A program made the translations under genes and the position numbers. Positions 14,101 to 28,800 of a stretch of 64,000 nucleotides of DNA are shown here, piece by piece. Within the stretch, counting starts at the first letter, position 1, and every line of letters begins with the position of its first letter. The notes under the pieces are model-generated. The model did not search any database and was not told the DNA's origin. It worked only from the letters and a program-made list of their open reading frames with translations. This DNA comes from Lates calcarifer. Lineage: Eukaryota > Chordata > Actinopteri > Centropomidae. The DNA lies in assembly GCF_001640805.2 (NCBI RefSeq), contig NC_066843.1, positions 22,568,242 to 22,632,241 of the forward strand, in the 5' to 3' direction.

Positions 14101-17100
14101 ACACAATAATCCCACAAGAATAACACACTGACCTGAAGCTGATGAGGTCTGTGTAGAGGAGGGGGGGCAGGAAGAAAGTGAGAACCAGTTTCCAGACCTC
14201 AGTGCTCCTCTCCATGTCACCCCACCAGATCTGAGACAGCAGAGACTACAGCAGAGAGAAGCACTGTCAGCACCACACCTCCAACCAACATTACACTCAC
14301 TCATTCATTCACACTGTCAGCACCACACCTCCAACCAACATTACACTCACTCATTCATTCACACTGTCAGTGCCAAACCTCCACGCAATGTTACACTCAC
14401 TCGTTCATTCACACTGTCACCACCACACCTCCAACCAATGTGTCACTGTCAGCACCACACCTCCAACCAACGTTACATTCACTCATTCATTCACACTGTC
14501 ACCACCACACCTCCAACCAACGTTACTCACTCATTCATTCACACTGTCACTACCTCACCTCCAACCAATGTGTCACTGTCAGCACCACACCTCCAACCAA
14601 CGTTACATTCACTCATTCATTCACACTGTCAGTGCCAAACCTCCAACCAATATTTCACTGTCACCACCACACCTCCAGCCAATGCTACTCACTCATTCAT
14701 TCATTCACACTATCACCACCACACTCCCAACCAATGTTTCACTGTCAGAACGACACCTCCAACCAACATTATACGCACTGTCACCACCACTATATATGTT
14801 TATACCTGTGTATGTGATCAACTTTACTTCTCAGCCAGGAGGCAAGTGTCTAATGAAAATCTGCTGTGTGCTGTGTTTGTGTCTAAATGCAGTGTATGTG
14901 TTATACTGAACATGTTGATCAGTTAGATTGTTTCTCTTGGTCATGTTCAAACCTCCAGGTGTGGGAGGATTTCTCCTGTTTTAAGTCTGATGACAGCATC
15001 TCTACCTGAACACCGTCATGGCTGAAAAACAGCCGGGCGTCAGCGGCAGTGGCCATCTGTAGGCAGGTAGCCCCGCCCCACACTGGAGACTTCCTTATAA
15101 GGAGAGTGAAGGCGCGGCTCTCGCTGTTCTGGTAACACTCCCCAAACACATCTGAACACACAAACAACACTCAGATAAAGATATATGAGGGAAGGTGTGA
15201 CAAAGGTCTTGTTGGACACAAATAAGGGACCTTGAGCTCCAGGTCTGTGCTGGGCTTTAACTTTATTTTATTTTATTGTAGTGGACTATACAGGTGTGAA
15301 CTAGAGAACAGAGCAGCTTGTGGAGTGACTCACCAAGGGCCAGGTTCTCGAACGTCTGAGCCAGTTCCTTCATGGCCAGCTTGTTCTCAGTCTCACTCTC
15401 CAGCTTTGACAGCTCCCTCAGCATCTTACAGCCTCCCAGAGCACTGAGCACAGACTCCCCCGCCTGACAGACAAAACAGACACACAGGCTGCTAGCAAAG
15501 ACCCATTCATGTCAGTTCACACACAGTCTGGAGTGAGTGTCACAGGTGAGCCTCACCATCTCCCAGAAGTAAACAGCCATTTCTCTGCGGTTCTGTAAGA
15601 CAGCCCAGATGAAGAGAGCCGCCCAGGGTGAGAGGCAGCGCTGGTCCCGGTACGTACACACCCCCAACAGCATCTTATTGATGAGCTGAAGGTAAGACAG
15701 ATGAGTCAGATCTGAACAAAGATGATCTCTCACTGCTGAAAAATTCATAAAGATAAACTTTTAAAGGTTTACTGTGAAGGATTTTCATAAAGACAATGTA
15801 TAGATTCACACAATAAAAACAATGTCTCTCAGTCATTATATATGAGCCAGTAGAGGTGTGTAGGTGTATTTATCTGTAGAGACCCTGACCTCTGCTTTCA
15901 CTTTCTTAATTTCTTCTTATTTTGCTGTTCAGGACGTTTCTGGACGTTGACCTTTGGACAGTGGGTGTGTAGCCCCCTGCCAATCACAGCATAGAGTGTG
16001 AGGGACTCTATAAAAACATAGTGACCAAGTTGCACTGTCTCTGTCTCTCTCCTCGCTCCCTGTCAGTGTCAATGTATGAAGAGCTGCAGGTGTGTCTGTT
16101 TGACCAAGGGTGGGGCTCAGCTTGGTTCTAACACTGCTCCCTCTCCTCATTCACTCTCTAGCTCGCTCAACCACAGCTGCTCTCTCTCTCTCTCTCATGA
16201 ATACAACAATAGTGTGTTTACACTAACAAATCCTGCCTATTATCCATTTAAAACAGTACTGCACTGATTTATCATGTCACTCCTTTAACACAGTCAGACT
16301 CAGGATGGACAGTTTCATAAATACAGGAGTACTCTCCAAAGACACCCCCGTCCCCCAACTCACCTTGAGACTCCTCCTGGTGCTGGTGCTGTGGTCCAGG
16401 CCCAGGGGTGCATAGTAGAAAGGCTGACAGACATCACCCAACAGGTCCCACAGCAGGCGAGATACCTGCAGCATCACCACACACTTCACTATGACTGCAC
16501 ACACAGCAGGGATGATTTCATGGAATTATATTATTATATGATGATATGAACAGAGAGAAGTAAAATCCTGTCTACATGATCTAAATCAGAGGTTAAAGAG
16601 AAATTGATATTGATACTACACTCTCTCTGTCAACTTTGTTTCTTACAGTGACGAGCAGCTGCAGTTTTATTCCTCTCCTTAAATCTGAATAAATTCAGAA
16701 TCAGGATCCTTTATTAATCCAACAGTGAAAAAAAGGGGGTTATAAGTCTCTCTCTCAAATGAGCATATTTAAATAGGAAAACAAATAGGAAAATAAAATT
16801 GAAAAGAAATCGAAAATAGAAAGTTAAGAAAGTGAAGCAGGAGTGACTGCAACAGGCTGCACGCGAGTTGACACATGCGCACTCAGTGTTATTATTGTAG
16901 TGTAGTGTAATTAGTGTAGAGTAATGCTTCCAGCTGCAAACACACACACACACACCTCTACACACACAGACTGCTCAGTTGTTCCTCTGGATTCTGATGA
17001 TTAACATGGCTTCCCTCCTGTTTCTCACCTCGTACAGGCTGAGCTCCATCGCTGAGGCGGGTCCAGTTAGTGCACTCTGGGGACTCTTCAGAGGTCCTGA

Positions 17101-18316
17101 CAGAGGTCTGTCCAGGCTAGGAAGGGATCCAGCCAGGCCTTGCCTCTCGCTCAGACGCCTCTGTAGCAGCATGTAGGCCAGAGAGCTGTCTGACAGCGAC
17201 CGGTACAGGCTCTCCAGGCGCCTGTACGTCAGGTAGTCCAGGATATTCAGACCATTCTCACAGAAGAGACGCACAAACTGGGGCTTGTCATTGATCAGTG
17301 CATCTGTCATGGAGTCTTCCAGGTCCTCGTACTGAAAATATAATGACCTCATCAGCATCATGTGACTGAAGACTTCATTTCTTAAAACCTGTTGTTGTAT
17401 AATCCCTAGGTCTGGACGTCTGCAATGAGGTGAGTGAGAAAAACATCATAGAGCCGCCAAGCCATGATGGAAACTTATTAACATGAGAGAGGGCATGACT
17501 GACTATATTTAACTTTCATCCTGGCTGTTGTGAAGAGACTGTGGTCATTTACCAGACAGGCAGCATCCAATGATCCTACAGAGTGAAGTCAGTGTCCTGC
17601 CTGTGCTTGAAATGAGAAACGTAAGTGCCGTACATACAAGATAATCAGGCCAAAGTCATCAGAGACCCAATTATCTGATGGTTGTAAAGATAATCTTGTC
17701 AGATTATCCAGTGGTGTCAGGAGTGTTCAGAGTGATTTTACCCTCCCTGATCTGCTCTGAAGACGTTCGGAGCCGCCCCGATAAATATTAAACAAGTTCA
17801 ATATTTCAATCAGGAAGCAAGCTGAGAAGGACAACAAGAGACATTGTCGTCCACCATGACTGTTTACTCTAAAGTCGTGTTTGACCGCACAAGATTGTTG
17901 GTGGTGAATCTGTTTATGTGTGGTGTGCTGTGTTGGTCCTTTCGTTGCACATCACACACTAAAAGAACAAAACTGTGAAATCTGATTATTTGTTGTCGTG
18001 TGTGTGGTCTCAGTCATCAGTTAAGATTACGTTTCTCTGCAGCCCAGCTCTTTGATTTGAATGACCCCCTGACCTTTCCCCTCCCACCACCCTCAGAACA
18101 AACCTCAGCTCTCTGCTGGTAAAGTCAGAGAGTACAGAGTAAAGCTCCGCAGGCTGTGGAGCTCGTTCATAGTGTACACTGGCGTATAGATGGTACCTTC
18201 CACTGTATGTCTCCGTTGAAGAGCTCAGCTTTGGCGATGTCCACTCTGTTCCAGGCCACTGCCAGTTTCAGCTCTTCAGTGCACTCACTGGCTTCACTGG
18301 AGACACGTTTACTGGC

Positions 18317-18356
<40 letters not shown>

Positions 18357-20886
18357 GCACAAACCTGATTAACATTAAGTTACATTAAGCACAGAAACAT
18401 TAACATATTCTAGTTAGTTATTTAAAAAAATATAAACAAATAAGCATCTTTGTCTCATCTCCCTATCCTATGCCCTGATTTTTTTTTTTTTTTTTTTTTT
18501 TTGTAAAATGCAGGCCTGTTGTGTCTTAAGCTGAGATGAAGGCGATTTATTCAGTCTCCTCTCGATTATTGTTAGTTCTTTAGCTGGTCCAAAGCGCTGG
18601 TGCTACGTCACTGACCGGCTCATCTTAAGCTCTCGTGTGACAGTGATCTGGTTATCTCTACACAGGCTCCTCAACAAACTCAGATCTCAACTCAAGGTTT
18701 TTGTGATCACCTACAGAGCTGTGTGTGCTCAGACACCTTCTATCAGCAGCAGCTGTCTGAGGTCCTCCGTGTACTTGTTCTGATTCATCTACATTTTATG
18801 GTCTTTCTTCTCTTTTCCTTTTCTTCAGTCTAGTTTCTTGTTGTGAGGCACATTAAAGGTGTTATACAGCAGAAATAACTCACCTCTAACGAGGGCTTTG
18901 AGAATAACTGTATCAAAATCATCAGAACCCTCCTGTTCTCCATGGAAAATAGTGATGAGCTCTCTGTTCTGATAGATACTCAGAGCCTGGACACACAGAG
19001 GAGGTGGATGGAAACCATTATACATCGCTAACATTCACAGTCAACCACACAGACTCAGAGCAGATCACAGAAAGCTGGATAAGTTCTGCTATCAACAGCA
19101 TCAGGGTTATTAGAGAGTTATTGACATAAAACACCTCTGGTAGAAGCTGTTGTCCAGAGGACTGCAGAGAGGTTTGCTCCTGTAGCTCTGCCTCCTGCTC
19201 ATCACAGTGTCAAGTAAACCCAATGTTAAAAACATGGCTGAATGAAGCTGTGATGGTTGTGCATGTGCTGTTTGACTCACATTGTCCACCAGTTTCTCCA
19301 GCTCAGCCTCAGCTGGGAAGTGTTTCCGGACCTTGTCGCGGACCCTGTCACGGTGCTCTGTGCTGAGACCCTGAGCAGCCTCTCCCTCCACTGGGGGAGA
19401 GGTGGGACTGAGGGAAACGGGGGAGAGATTGTCCAGCAGCTCACTGATGAGGTCTGCAGCCGGACCAGAACCAGCAAGAACCAGCCAGGGTGTAGCTTTC
19501 TTCAGAGAGGCATCTAATCTCTGAGCCAGGGAACATGGACACAAAATGAATGACAGGACATTTTCATTCACCTTGAATTCAGTCAGACAGTGTCAGTGTG
19601 ATGGACATCGGTCTTTTCATATCTCTATGAGAGGAGAGAGGTGGTGCACTCACAGACAGGAACCCCCCCCTCTGTTTATTCACCTACATAAACTGAAACC
19701 AACAGCTGGTGGTTTCAGAGCATCAGACAGTTTCCTCACCTCCAGCATGTTGGAGTTTCCTGAGATGAGCATACATAGCACTGGGATTTCAATGCTGCCA
19801 CTGCCTGTTGATAAGAAGAAAAAAAAGTCAGAGGAGCTTCTCTACAGGGACGTGTATATTTAGTCACATATTTCTTATGATGAGCTGAAGTGAGCAGCAG
19901 GTTTATGGAGCTTCCATACAGACTGTCTTCAGCCTCCCTCTGATTTGACTTTAACAAACACTTCACTTCACTTTAACAGCAAACGTCCAGGTTTGACAGA
20001 AGCTGCTGTTGACACACTGTATGTGTCTCTGTCTCACCCCAAATGCCAGTGCGCTGATGGGAAATGTAGTCCTCCAGACCGGCACGAAAGGCTGCCTCTC
20101 CCCCGCGACGGCCAACACTCCCATCATCCACCAGGAGGAAAGCCTGGTAGTTGCTGTCCAGGCAGCAGGAGTCACGTGACGTGTTCTGGACGTAGTATCG
20201 AGCGGGGAAACTCCCCTTCAAACACACAACACAAGAAAGAGGGAGTTTATCTCCAGGAAGGGATGGACTCTGCTCCACCAGTCCAGTTAATAACACACAC
20301 CACAGCTTCATGGCTCACTCCAGCTATACCAGCTCAGATCTACACTCTCATTTCTTCTACCTAATTTATGATTCTCACCAGATGTGACAGATGTGAAATT
20401 CTAGTTGTACGTGTGCAGCAGGAGCAGAGGTCCATCATTCTTCAAACTGGAGCAATTTAAAAATAGTGCCACTGCTCATTTTCCATCATGTTGTGCAGAG
20501 TGTAGTGGTGTGTGCTCCTGTTTATTGCTGTTGTGAGTTACAGCATAGCAGAAGGTGGTGCAGGTGGAGGCCAGCTGCAGGGTGGATGAGTACCTGGGTG
20601 TTGACCAGCTGCTGCCTGTTGTGCACCAGGCCCCAGGAAGCCAGTCCCACAGCGATCACTTTCTTCCGGGAGAGAGCTGGAGCTGCAGCTGCGTGGTCCC
20701 TGACTGCCTCACCCACACAGCGGGACACACCCTCCCTCAGACCACCCGTCAAGATCCAGGCCCCTGGGCAAGAGGAGAGAGAAACAGTTACAATTACAGA
20801 TACAGTTCAATATTTCAGTCCATTTTCTCCCAGAGTGAACTGCTTCAGCTCTCACCTCAGAAGCTGTTTGATTATCTGAATCTCTT

Positions 20887-20943
<57 letters not shown>

Positions 20944-22314
20944 TCAAAATCTTAATATAAAAAGGATGTGACTCATATTTTAGACAAAATCCGTCAAGTC
21001 AAAGCTGCTCCTCTCTCACATGATTCTGCTTGTGTTTACAGCAGAATATTACAGAGGTAAGTGAATCATGACATCTGGAGCTTTGACTTGAACACATGTT
21101 AAATACTGAAACGATCATTTTATAAAGAATACAACCTCTATAACAGATCACTTTCTTCACAGTAATGTTTTACTACACACAAACACACACACACACACAC
21201 AGAATGATCTGGATATACAACTGAACTTATTTAGTTTTCATGTAAATATTCAGATGTTATCTTTAATAATGTTGTCTCTACTGATTATTATCCAGGAGCA
21301 GAGCTAACAGACATCAGTCTAACTATTCCATCATTTCTGAAGTTTTCAGACAGAATGGCTCCCTGTTCTCAGTGGTTTCTACTGCCTGATTGGATGTGTG
21401 TGTTCTTACCTGTGCTCTGTGCAGCTCTGACCAGGCCATTTCTCAGGACATCTCTCACCCATGTCTTGATCTTCTCGTGGCCCTCGCCCCCCACCACCGA
21501 CACCACCAAGTTGGGTGAGGGCAGGCCCCAGTGCGCTGTCATCAGGGTGTAGATGATCTGAGGTGACGTGTCACATGACAGCCGCAGAAACTGGACAGGA
21601 CAGACAGAGATCAGTTCTGGTACTGCGTCCCTCAGCTGTCCACAGCTGCAGGTCTCAGCTGTCTGACCTCCATCACACACAACACCAACAGTTTATCCAC
21701 CGCTGTTTTCTACACACTTTACAGAGTAAGATGTAATATGAGAAACGCAGGGTTTCACTGCTGCATCACTCATCACTTCCCTCTGCCAATGACAAGAGGC
21801 CAGAGGAGTTACAGTACAACACATCAGCCCCCACCCACACACAGATTCAAACACCAGGGACACCAGGACCAAGAGAAAGATTCTCCACCTCACACTCCAA
21901 CTGCCACCCCCACAACCCTCTCCTCCTGGAGTTCACTGCCAATATGAGGAAGCTGGTCGCTGCTGGGACCAAACTTACCCCTCAGACCTTCCCCCGCCCT
22001 CCACCTCGACCAGGTAGGGCCTGGCTCAGGAGAGGCCTGAATCTGTTCTGGTTGTTGGTGACTGTCAGCTCACAGTGTTGCCTGTTAGTAGCTGGTGCAG
22101 CTGTAAGGCTGAGTTTGGGCCCATGGGCGTCAAAAGAGCTGCGATTCAGACTGTGGCCACATCATCAAAGTGTGACTGGAGTAAAGTGTGAGGTGCAGCA
22201 CCAGCGAGGTAACTGGGTGTGGCTGATGGTTTCACCAGCGTGCATTTGGTTTAGATTGTCAGTTGGGTGATCAGAGGCTGAGTAACTCCATCAAAGGGTA
22301 CATTTCTGACTGTG

Positions 22315-22345
<31 letters not shown>

Positions 22346-25300
22346 TGTTGGTGCTGCCACTCACATGACTGTGTCGGCGTCCAGCACCAGCAAACTCCAG
22401 CTCTCCATAGGCATCAGTGGGACACTCGGAGGAGTGCTGTCTGCTGTCCCACTGGGTGACAATAGCTGCTCCAAAGTAGTCCCCTGTTGCCACAGAGTCA
22501 TGTCCCTCCCGCACACCTCCACACTGACACAACGCTCCATTACTGACATACAACATACAAAACAACAAACCCATACAAACCTGTTATTCTGTGGTCAACA
22601 AGTCTCACATGTCAGTCATTTGAGGTAAAGACACAGTTTAACAGTAATGACAGCTATTTGTGTTTATCTATTGCAAATACATTCAGAACATAAATCTCAC
22701 TCTGATCACATTTTTATCAAATGTCTCTAATGTTTGTATAAATGTTTATAATGAACAGCTTCATGAACAATGTTCTTCATTTGTTTTCCTACTAAATTAG
22801 TTTCTGGCAGCTGCAGTATGATTAATGTTGTTAGGGTTCTGTTAGCTCAGGCACTTTCGTTGTCTTAGGTAAATACTAAAAAGTTAATGTTGACTTGAGG
22901 ATGGATGTGTTGACTTGTTCAATGTTAACCCAAACCAGAGTCTTTCCTATGATATTACCTAGGTCTTGTAATAGTCTAAACTTTACAGCACGTAGGACAC
23001 AGCATACAAATGCCAAAGTCAGATTCTTTGTACATTTAACATCCACCCCAGCCTCATTCAGATCATTTAAACCTGTGTAAAATTTGTGCACTGAACCAAA
23101 TTTTGGCAAAAATAATGATGAGTATGAGTATGATCATAATTGAGTTTGTTAAATCTGTAAAGGTCTGCACAGACATTTTACTATAACTCGCATGGCATTA
23201 TTGCAAATTCATCTGGTTCAAGTCTGGTGTTATTTTCTATTTTTCTTTTTCTGTTGTCAACAATCAAAAAGACCAAAACCCTGTGAGATTCATTTGTGTT
23301 GAGGGAACACAAAAATGACAAAGACTATGTGTTTCTAAAACAAAAACAAAAACATAATGTTCATGCAGATGTGTTACAAAAATCAAACAAATTAACAGAC
23401 AAATTAATATAAGAAAAATGATAAGTTAAAATGACACATAGAGACCTCTTATAGCAGAAATGCAAGTTTACAAAAATTATTATTACAATAATTATTATAT
23501 ATAATCATTGAAGTCGAATTTCACTGTTCTAGACAGACACAAATCCACAACCTCTTTATGTATTAGGTCTAGACCAGAGGAGGACAGCAGAGGTTTGTTG
23601 TAAGATCAGAGGGTTAGGGTTAGGTTACATTGGAGCCTGACAACAGACCATGTTTAAAGTAAAAGGAAAACCCCAAAACCAACTGTAAAATCAACTGGAA
23701 GCTAAAGCAAAGAGGCTAAGGTAGGTAGAGAGAGAGTTACAATAATCAATTCTGGAGAAGATGAAGGCATGAGCAACTTTCTCCAAATCACAGAGAAGTG
23801 GGCCCAGGTTGTTACATTTATCATTACATTCATTTAATGGCCAGAACAGGATTTATTCAGATTTTTCCTTATTGAGTTAGAGGAGGTTATCAGACATCCA
23901 ACATCTGATGTCAGTCAGATATTTCTCTGCCTACTTATGGACCCTAATTCTACAGACACATGAAGCTGTGTGTCATCAGCATGACTGTGTATGTATGTAC
24001 AGTATGTACTGTGTATTCAGCCAAGTGGAAGCATGTGGCTGCAAAACAGAAGGGGACCTGGGACAGAGCTTTGAGGTTCTCCATAGTTCAGAGGGAAGGT
24101 AGATAGTATGAGCTCTCAGTTTTAGGGATAAGAGATGAACCACTAGAGGGCAGTGTCTGCTGCTCCTACAATGTCTCTTAAACAACACATTAAGATACTA
24201 TGATCAGCAGCAGCATCTGCAGAGCTGAAGTATAAAAGCTTATGAAAACAGAATCACAGTCCTGATGACTTTTACTTCATGAATCTAATATTTTTGCAGT
24301 TTATAAAAGGCAGTTAAGGACAGGTTACCTGAAAGAGTCTTCAACAAAAGTGGTGCACACTCGCTTCTTGATGATCTTGGGAATCCAGCTCTGTGAGTAG
24401 GAAAACAGTTTGTTAGCCCAGTAAGGACAGATAAATATCAAGGACAGTGCTGAGGAAAAGAATTGGATTTCAGAGGGTGCAGTGACAGGTTAATGAGTGC
24501 AAACTGTTGAAGAATCTTGAGCATCATGTAAACGTGCAACAAGAGCGTTGAGCAAGTGACAAGTCTTCCTTTTCCGTCTGCCTTATACAAGTTTCAACTC
24601 AAGTCAGAACAAATGCTTTGTATTGTAATGCACTGTATATCCTTCCTATAAAGATCCCTGACCCCAGGCCTCAAAATATCTACCATAGATACCATAGCTA
24701 CACAGCACAGTCCTGAAAGAGTTTGGCTATGAATATAAAAAAGGCTTGTATGTTTTTTCAGCTTTTACCAGCAACTGTTACAGTGGGAGGCAGACCCAGA
24801 CAGGAACGCTCAGTCAATTTAATATGTTGTACTTCACTGACGCTACACAACAAATTCCACAACCTGGGAACAATTGAGCGGCTCCTTTCTGCGTCATAAC
24901 CATGAATCTGAGCTGTAAAACCACCTGTTTCTGCTTAACTATACTATGATGTAACTGATACTCTGTGTTTGCCTCTGGGGTTGAGGTCTTTCTCCTAGAT
25001 GCCCCGCTTTCTACAGTGTTTTTTGTTAGAGTGTCATGTAAAAAGAAGATGAGAACATTTACATTCACAAAAGAAACCTGGTTACTGAGAAAATCAGGTT
25101 AGACAGAAACCTGAACAACACATTTATACACACTGTAACCTGGCTGCTGTAAAATCCGCTTATACATGCAGAGGGTCAGTAATCAGATCTCTGCCCCAGC
25201 TTGATGTTATTTTGGAAACATATAAGATGTCTTATATTATAAGACAGGATGGTAGCCAGGTATACGCTGTATGAAGAGCGATACAGTAAACGTTGGGAGG

Positions 25301-25787
25301 AGGTTTGGGTGGATGCATGGATGGCTCAGGACATTCACACAGGAGAGGACTCTTTATTTGCCGTGCGAAAAACATTATTATTGTAACCATGACGACTAAG
25401 GTCCTCTAAGCTTCAGGAAGTAGTTATTTTAACCCAAGTACAACCCAGTACCCCTGCAGCTGACTGGCTCCTATGGTGGTGTTTTAGGGAGGGGACAAAT
25501 GACCTGTAGTTTCTAGGTTTGTGTGGGTGCTGTGTTGGTTTCATGTGTAACTGTCGAAGGAGGAATGCACACAGTGATCACGAGATCACACACAAAGGAT
25601 TAAGACAGCAGCAACAGAGGAGAGGGAAGCAGATCAGGGATCAGCTGTTTGAAACAGTGTTGGAGCAGCACAGACCGAGAAGAGAATGAGAGAAATGTCA
25701 GGAATGAGTGAGGAGAGATTCAAGTTGAGGCATGACTGAGGGGTTCAAAGTGAAACTGTCATGCTCCCCAGACCAGTTTGTAAATAT

Positions 25788-25824
<37 letters not shown>

Positions 25825-28800
25825 TGTGTGTGTGTTGTTGGCATATTGTGTAAGACCTATTGTGAAGCTCCCTCGTACCTGGAAGCCATTAATAGCAGAT
25901 TCAAGTGAAACGCAATCTTTCAGGTCATTGATCGAGGACTGGTTCAGCCTGTCTGACCACCTTTCCCACAATGCACCCTTCACTTACACATCATCACATT
26001 GCTGCACTGCACTGTGATCCACAGAGGCGTCTGATCTTCTGCAGTGTGTTTTCCCCATGTGAAACAACAAATCAAAGCCCACTCTGCCTGATGTCTCATC
26101 AAATGTCTCACACTGAGAGGAGATACAAAACCCCTCAGACCAAACTGTGTCTCCTCTCTGCACTGTCAGAGATATTATTATCAGTGCAGGATTCCCTCCC
26201 TATGTTTTCATCTTTCACTCATGACATGGGCCAAATAATGTATACTCAGCAAAACACTTCATGTTCAGTACAGCATGTGTGTATGTGCAGACTGTATAAA
26301 ACAGGCAGCAGCATTTACTGTGACACCAGAGGTCATCCTTCATGCTACAAACTCAGTTCTCTGGCAGCCTGAGAGAGAACGGAGGAGTCTTCATATCATT
26401 ACTCCACAGTGACCCCTCACTCTGTGGACCACTTGCTAAATATCACACAATGCTGTGGACCACTCTGTTCTCTGTGCTGTGAACCTCTAACATACATCTA
26501 CACAGATACAGACACCCGTATCTGAAACCATGTCTGACAAGAGTTTTAGTCCACCTTGGTTTGTGTTTGCTCACATAACAAAGTACAGGAACTGAATCTG
26601 TTTAGTTTTGACTGGACTCATCAGAACCAGAACAAACAGCATCACTTCCTCATTTTGTTTCCCTCCATCATGAGTTATGACGTTGATTAATGATAATGGT
26701 CAGAAAAGTGTGTTTTCATAACATTATGATGTCACAGTGAGGATGACCTTTGACCTTTTGGATGAAAAATGTCATCACTTCATCATCTTATCCTGTTAGA
26801 CATTTGTGTTAAATAATTATATTGTATGAATTCTTCAGTTGTGGCCAAAAACATGTCTTGTGAGGTTACAATGACCTTTGACCTTTAACCTCCAGATTCT
26901 AATAATTTCATCCTTAAGTTTGTGAATGTTTGTGTCAAATGTGAAGAAAGTCCCTCAAAGCTTCCCTGAGACATTGTGTTCATGAGAATTGGACGGACAA
27001 ACAACCTGAAGACATGGTGTCTCTGACCACAGCTGGTCAGTATCTACACGTGGCAGCACCACCTTATTACATGCTGCATGAGGGTTGAAACCTCAGAGGT
27101 CCTGCACAACATGGCTGTCTGAGTCCACTCATATACTTACAGCATGTGTCAGATCCTGTCAGCAGGACCCGGCCTGAGTGAGACTGAGGGCTATGTGAGT
27201 ACTCTGTCATTCAGAGGGGGATAAACACAAAACTCCAGGAACCATATGGTTACAGTGGTACAGTGCTGCATGTCTCTCTGTCTGTCTCTGTCTGTCTGTC
27301 TGTTGTTTCCTGCTGACTGTTGATGACTGGTTATCTGCAGTGACCAAAACCAAACCAGTTCAGCTTCTCCTTTATTCTAGTCTCTCTCTCTAACACACAG
27401 AAGATTAGTTGTGTGTTGGGGGAAAAAATGTGAGTTCCTGCACCAAGATGTCTTATAGATACATGTCCTGACATGTGACTCCATGTTGTTAGCTGCAGAC
27501 AGAGCTGCTGTGTCAGGCTACGTCAGTGATGAGGTGGTGGAAGCAACTTCACTGCTTTCTCTCTTTTTCCTTTGTTACTCATTACTTTTAGTTATCTTCA
27601 CCTCTGAATTTTATTTACCTAGTTCCCAACACTGAGCTGTTCCTAATGGAGCACTACAGAATTACAGAAGAGGACAGGTCTGACTCTGCTCTCTGACTGC
27701 ATAACCTGCTGTTTTGTTGAAGATGCATTAGTGAGGAGGACAGAGTTACAGACCTGCTCCATGTGTTGTTATACAAACAGAGCTGTTTAAAGTGGAGCCC
27801 AGCTGGAACTGATAATCCCTGCACATACAACAATCCGCACCCAGGAGGCTCAGATGCCATTTCCAATACTTCAATATCTCTCACGTGCACACACACACAG
27901 GAGCAGCTGCTTCCTATACACTGACTGTATACACTTTATACTTGTGTCACCATCGGCCTGTCCTACCTCAGAGTTGCTCTCAGTCATTGTCTGTTTCCTG
28001 TGAAGCACCTTCACATACCTGTACATGACATCAGACATGGTATATACAGGACCAGCAGCATGTTACAGCTACTGTCACTGTCACATACACTGAGCTTCCA
28101 CTTTTATTATGTCATTACCTCCTTCTTTAACTGCCCCTCTGTGTCTCTGAATCCATTTAAATAGGCCGTGTGGTTGTTATCTGACACACAGTCAAACCCT
28201 CAGTCAGTGTTACATGTTTCCTGAGCTCCACAGTCACCAGCCTGTGGGCTGAGCAGGACTCTGTTTCTACAACAACAGACACAGCGGGGACATTAATATC
28301 AGACATGTTGTCCCTAAACATTCAGTCCAAGTCAGATACAGGCCTGTTCTGCCCCTGTCCTGAAGATCTCTATCACAGCTGTAGTCCTTATATCTGAGTC
28401 TGATCAGTCTTACAGTGATGACTGTGACTTTACTTCTCTGCTTTCACTCCAGTCTGTCAAACTGTCACACAAAGTGTGAGTGTTGTTCTCCTGTGAGTGA
28501 CAGTCAGTCAGATAGTTCAGCCTTCATACTGCTCTGTCACTCCCTGAGGCTCAGATACAAGCCCCAACTGGCTCCACGGCATCCTCACATCCCACAGTCC
28601 TCCTTCCTCACTATCCTCTGCTCCACACACTCACACTCTGACACGTTAACAACAACAACAACAACATAATCACTACAACTCTCCCACACACAGTGTTACA
28701 CCATCTCCTCCTCACATCAGCCTGGTCTGAGGTCAGTCTGTGCTGAGACATTCCTCTATCAAACCTTGTTTCTGTAAATATCTGTTGTCTCCACACTCAT

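Noticed and set aside
14262..14790. Regular repeats resembling a CRISPR array
   Set aside because: Units are head-to-tail without unique spacers, in a vertebrate intron. It is an ordinary minisatellite.
14370..14926. Three overlapping plus-strand ORFs of 125-179 codons
   Set aside because: They translate the 50-bp minisatellite in all three frames (TSNQC / PPTNV repeats). No protein family, and they lie inside a trpm4 intron.
19257..19517. 86-codon plus-strand ORF
   Set aside because: Antisense of trpm4 exon 8, whose minus-strand frame joins correctly to exons 7 and 9.
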